From positions 1 through 6,903 of the forward strand of contig JAOZGV010000124.1 of assembly GCA_026015225.1 (NCBI GenBank): 6,903 nt of DNA. The letters run 5' to 3'. Shown here piece after piece: positions 5,574 to 6,903 of this stretch. Below the pieces are notes generated by a model that ran no database searches, was not told the origin of the DNA, and saw nothing but the letters and a program-made list of their open reading frames with translations. The first letter of the stretch is position 1. Every line of letters begins with the position of its first letter. A program made the position numbers and the translations under genes. The stretch is from Candidatus Bathyarchaeota archaeon. GTDB lineage: Archaea; Thermoproteota; Bathyarchaeia; 40CM-2-53-6; RBG-13-38-9.

Positions 5574-6903
5574 ATGAAGAAATATAATGATTTTTTTCCC
5601 GATCAAATTTTTTATTCCGGCAAAATTATTACTGTTGATGAAGATTTTTCAATAACTGAAGCATTCGCAACTAAAGACGGAAAATTTTTTGCGACAGGAA
5701 CCGAATCAGAAATTTTAGATATGGCGGAGTCTAAAACAAAGAAATTTAATTTGAAAGGCAAAACCGTCATTCCAGGTCTTATTGATTCACATTTACACCT
5801 CCAATTTGTTTCAGAAGAGCGAATGTTCGTTTCTCTCGAAGGAGTTAAATCAATAAAGGATATCGTTAAGCGAATCGAAAATGCTGTCAAAAAAACAAAG
5901 AAAGGGGAGTGGGTACGTACAGCAATGGTTTCATCATTTATTGATCAAGAAATTGAAGATGGACGCAAACCTAACAAATGGGATCTTGATCCAATTTCTC
6001 CAGAAAATCCAGTTTACATTGAAGGAGCCCATCATTGTTACGTAAATAGTTACGCATTGAAATTAGCAAACGTAACAGCATATACACCGCAGCCATTTGG
6101 ATCGCCCGTCACTCAGGGAGAGAAAGAAATGATTGTAAAAGATCCAGACACAGGAGATCCTACTGGCGAATTTAGAGAGGGTTCTGCTAAAAGCTTAGTT
6201 TATAAGTTATTACCACCTGTTGAACTTGAAACTTATGTTAAAGGATTTAGAGATACTATTACACGACTTAACTCTCGTGGATTAACCAGCTTATTAATTC
6301 CTGGTACAAATTATGATCACCTTAAGGCTCTTCAGAGGCTTTGGGCAAAGAATGAGCTCAACATGAGGATTTGTTCTCTTTTCTTCATAGATTTTGAAGA
6401 AGTGAAATCTCTTGAGGAAGATATAGAGATTATTAGAAATTTAGCTTCTTTTGCTTCGGCTCGAGGATTTGGAGATGATATGTTAAGAATCGGAGGAATA
6501 GGAGAGATCATATTTAATGGGATCATGCCACGAGACAAATTAAAAAAATTATCTCTAGAAGCGGCAAAAAATAATTTGAGGATTGGAGTTCATGCACATG
6601 CCCCCATGGGTGGAGAGGCTGTCGATGAATTGTTGGATGTATGGGAAGAAGTGAACGAAAAATGCTCGATTACAGATAAGAGATTCATCATACTCCATGC
6701 AACTTTTCCGAAAAAGGAGACATTCGATAAAGTAAGAAAATTAAATCTTGTAGCGTCTTGCCAGACTACATTTCTTTATCAATCACCTGATATGATCAAT
6801 TGGGGTAAAGGAAGGCCAGGATACTCCCCCAGACCTTGGTTAGATAATAATATCGATGTTGGTCTTGGATCAGATAGCGTTAGTAGTTCAGGAGGTATTC
6901 CCT
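5574..6903 (+). CDS. YtcJ-type amidohydrolase (Amidohydro_3 family), 3' partial
   Basis: An uninterrupted frame of 443 codons runs off the window end; family members are usually about 530-580 residues, so roughly the last fifth is missing. The order of motifs is that of metal-dependent amidohydrolases of the YtcJ/N-substituted formamide deformylase group: a small N-terminal beta domain (residues 11-62, FYSGKIITVDEDF), then VIPGLIDSHLHL with metal ligands His73 and His75, the family's H-x-x-x-N-S-x-AL element as HHCYVNSYAL (153-162), GDPTGEFREG (194-203), His340/His342 in GVHAHA, His375 in ILHATF, and Asp434 in GLGSDS. No signal peptide is evident, so it should be cytoplasmic and hydrolyse a C-N bond in an amide, imide or similar compound; the substrate is unknown. 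ATG 5574 is chosen; an in-frame GTG at 5562 would add four residues. Neither has a clear ribosome binding site, and a TATA-like box 38-45 bases before the ATG suggests a leaderless or very short-leader transcript. Divergent from the liv operon. Confidence 0.88.
   Translation, partial: MKKYNDFFPDQIFYSGKIITVDEDFSITEAFATKDGKFFATGTESEILDMAESKTKKFNLKGKTVIPGLIDSHLHLQFVSEERMFVSLEGVKSIKDIVKRIENAVKKTKKGEWVRTAMVSSFIDQEIEDGRKPNKWDLDPISPENPVYIEGAHHCYVNSYALKLANVTAYTPQPFGSPVTQGEKEMIVKDPDTGDPTGEFREGSAKSLVYKLLPPVELETYVKGFRDTITRLNSRGLTSLLIPGTNYDHLKALQRLWAKNELNMRICSLFFIDFEEVKSLEEDIEIIRNLASFASARGFGDDMLRIGGIGEIIFNGIMPRDKLKKLSLEAAKNNLRIGVHAHAPMGGEAVDELLDVWEEVNEKCSITDKRFIILHATFPKKETFDKVRKLNLVASCQTTFLYQSPDMINWGKGRPGYSPRPWLDNNIDVGLGSDSVSSSGGIP

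Noticed and set aside
5612..5890. Minus-strand open frames opposite the amidohydrolase (also 6332-6538)
   Set aside because: Both are antisense to a continuous frame with the metal-binding motifs of amidohydrolases and show no features of their own.

Overview
The window reads as a low-GC archaeal chromosome segment; the exact lineage cannot be fixed from the sequence. Support for archaea: the tail of a coenzyme F420 gamma-glutamyl ligase-like gene, a remnant of a tungsten aldehyde:ferredoxin oxidoreductase gene, a twin-arginine-type signal on the transporter's binding protein, TATA-box-like promoter elements placed about 25 nt before the expected transcript starts, and T-rich tracts without hairpins at gene ends. 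Shine-Dalgarno sites are also present and well spaced.

Layout. Positions 1-179 (+) hold the 3' end of a CofE-family gene. Positions 245-484 (+) hold the C-terminal ~80 codons of an aldehyde:ferredoxin oxidoreductase gene with two consecutive in-frame stop codons just upstream and no usable start, so it is a degraded remnant. From 5191 down to 521 on the minus strand lies one complete branched-chain-amino-acid-type (HAAT family) ABC importer operon in the order binding protein (livK-like), permease (livH), permease (livM), ATPase (livG), ATPase (livF). The last four genes are packed within a few bases of each other, and at each of those three junctions the ribosome binding site lies next to or overlaps the stop codon of the gene before. 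Between livK and livH is a 50-nt gap with a nine-T tract.

Positions 5192-5573 form an AT-rich divergent control region with TATA-like elements facing both ways and three GC-containing AGCGC-type elements, one of them a perfect 12-nt palindrome. On its far side, from 5574 (+) to the window edge, is a YtcJ-type amidohydrolase, complete at its N-terminus and cut off by the window end, with all the expected metal-binding His/Asp residues visible.

Working model (inference): the exported binding protein captures an amino-acid- or amide-like solute, LivH/LivM carry it across the membrane powered by LivG/LivF, and the divergently transcribed amidohydrolase may hydrolyse the imported compound in the cytoplasm. 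The substrate cannot be read from sequence alone. No CRISPR array, tRNA, rRNA or intact mobile element was seen. I do not see a wholly novel system; the most unusual points are the non-canonical ABC signature of LivG, the eroded oxidoreductase remnant and the shared control region.
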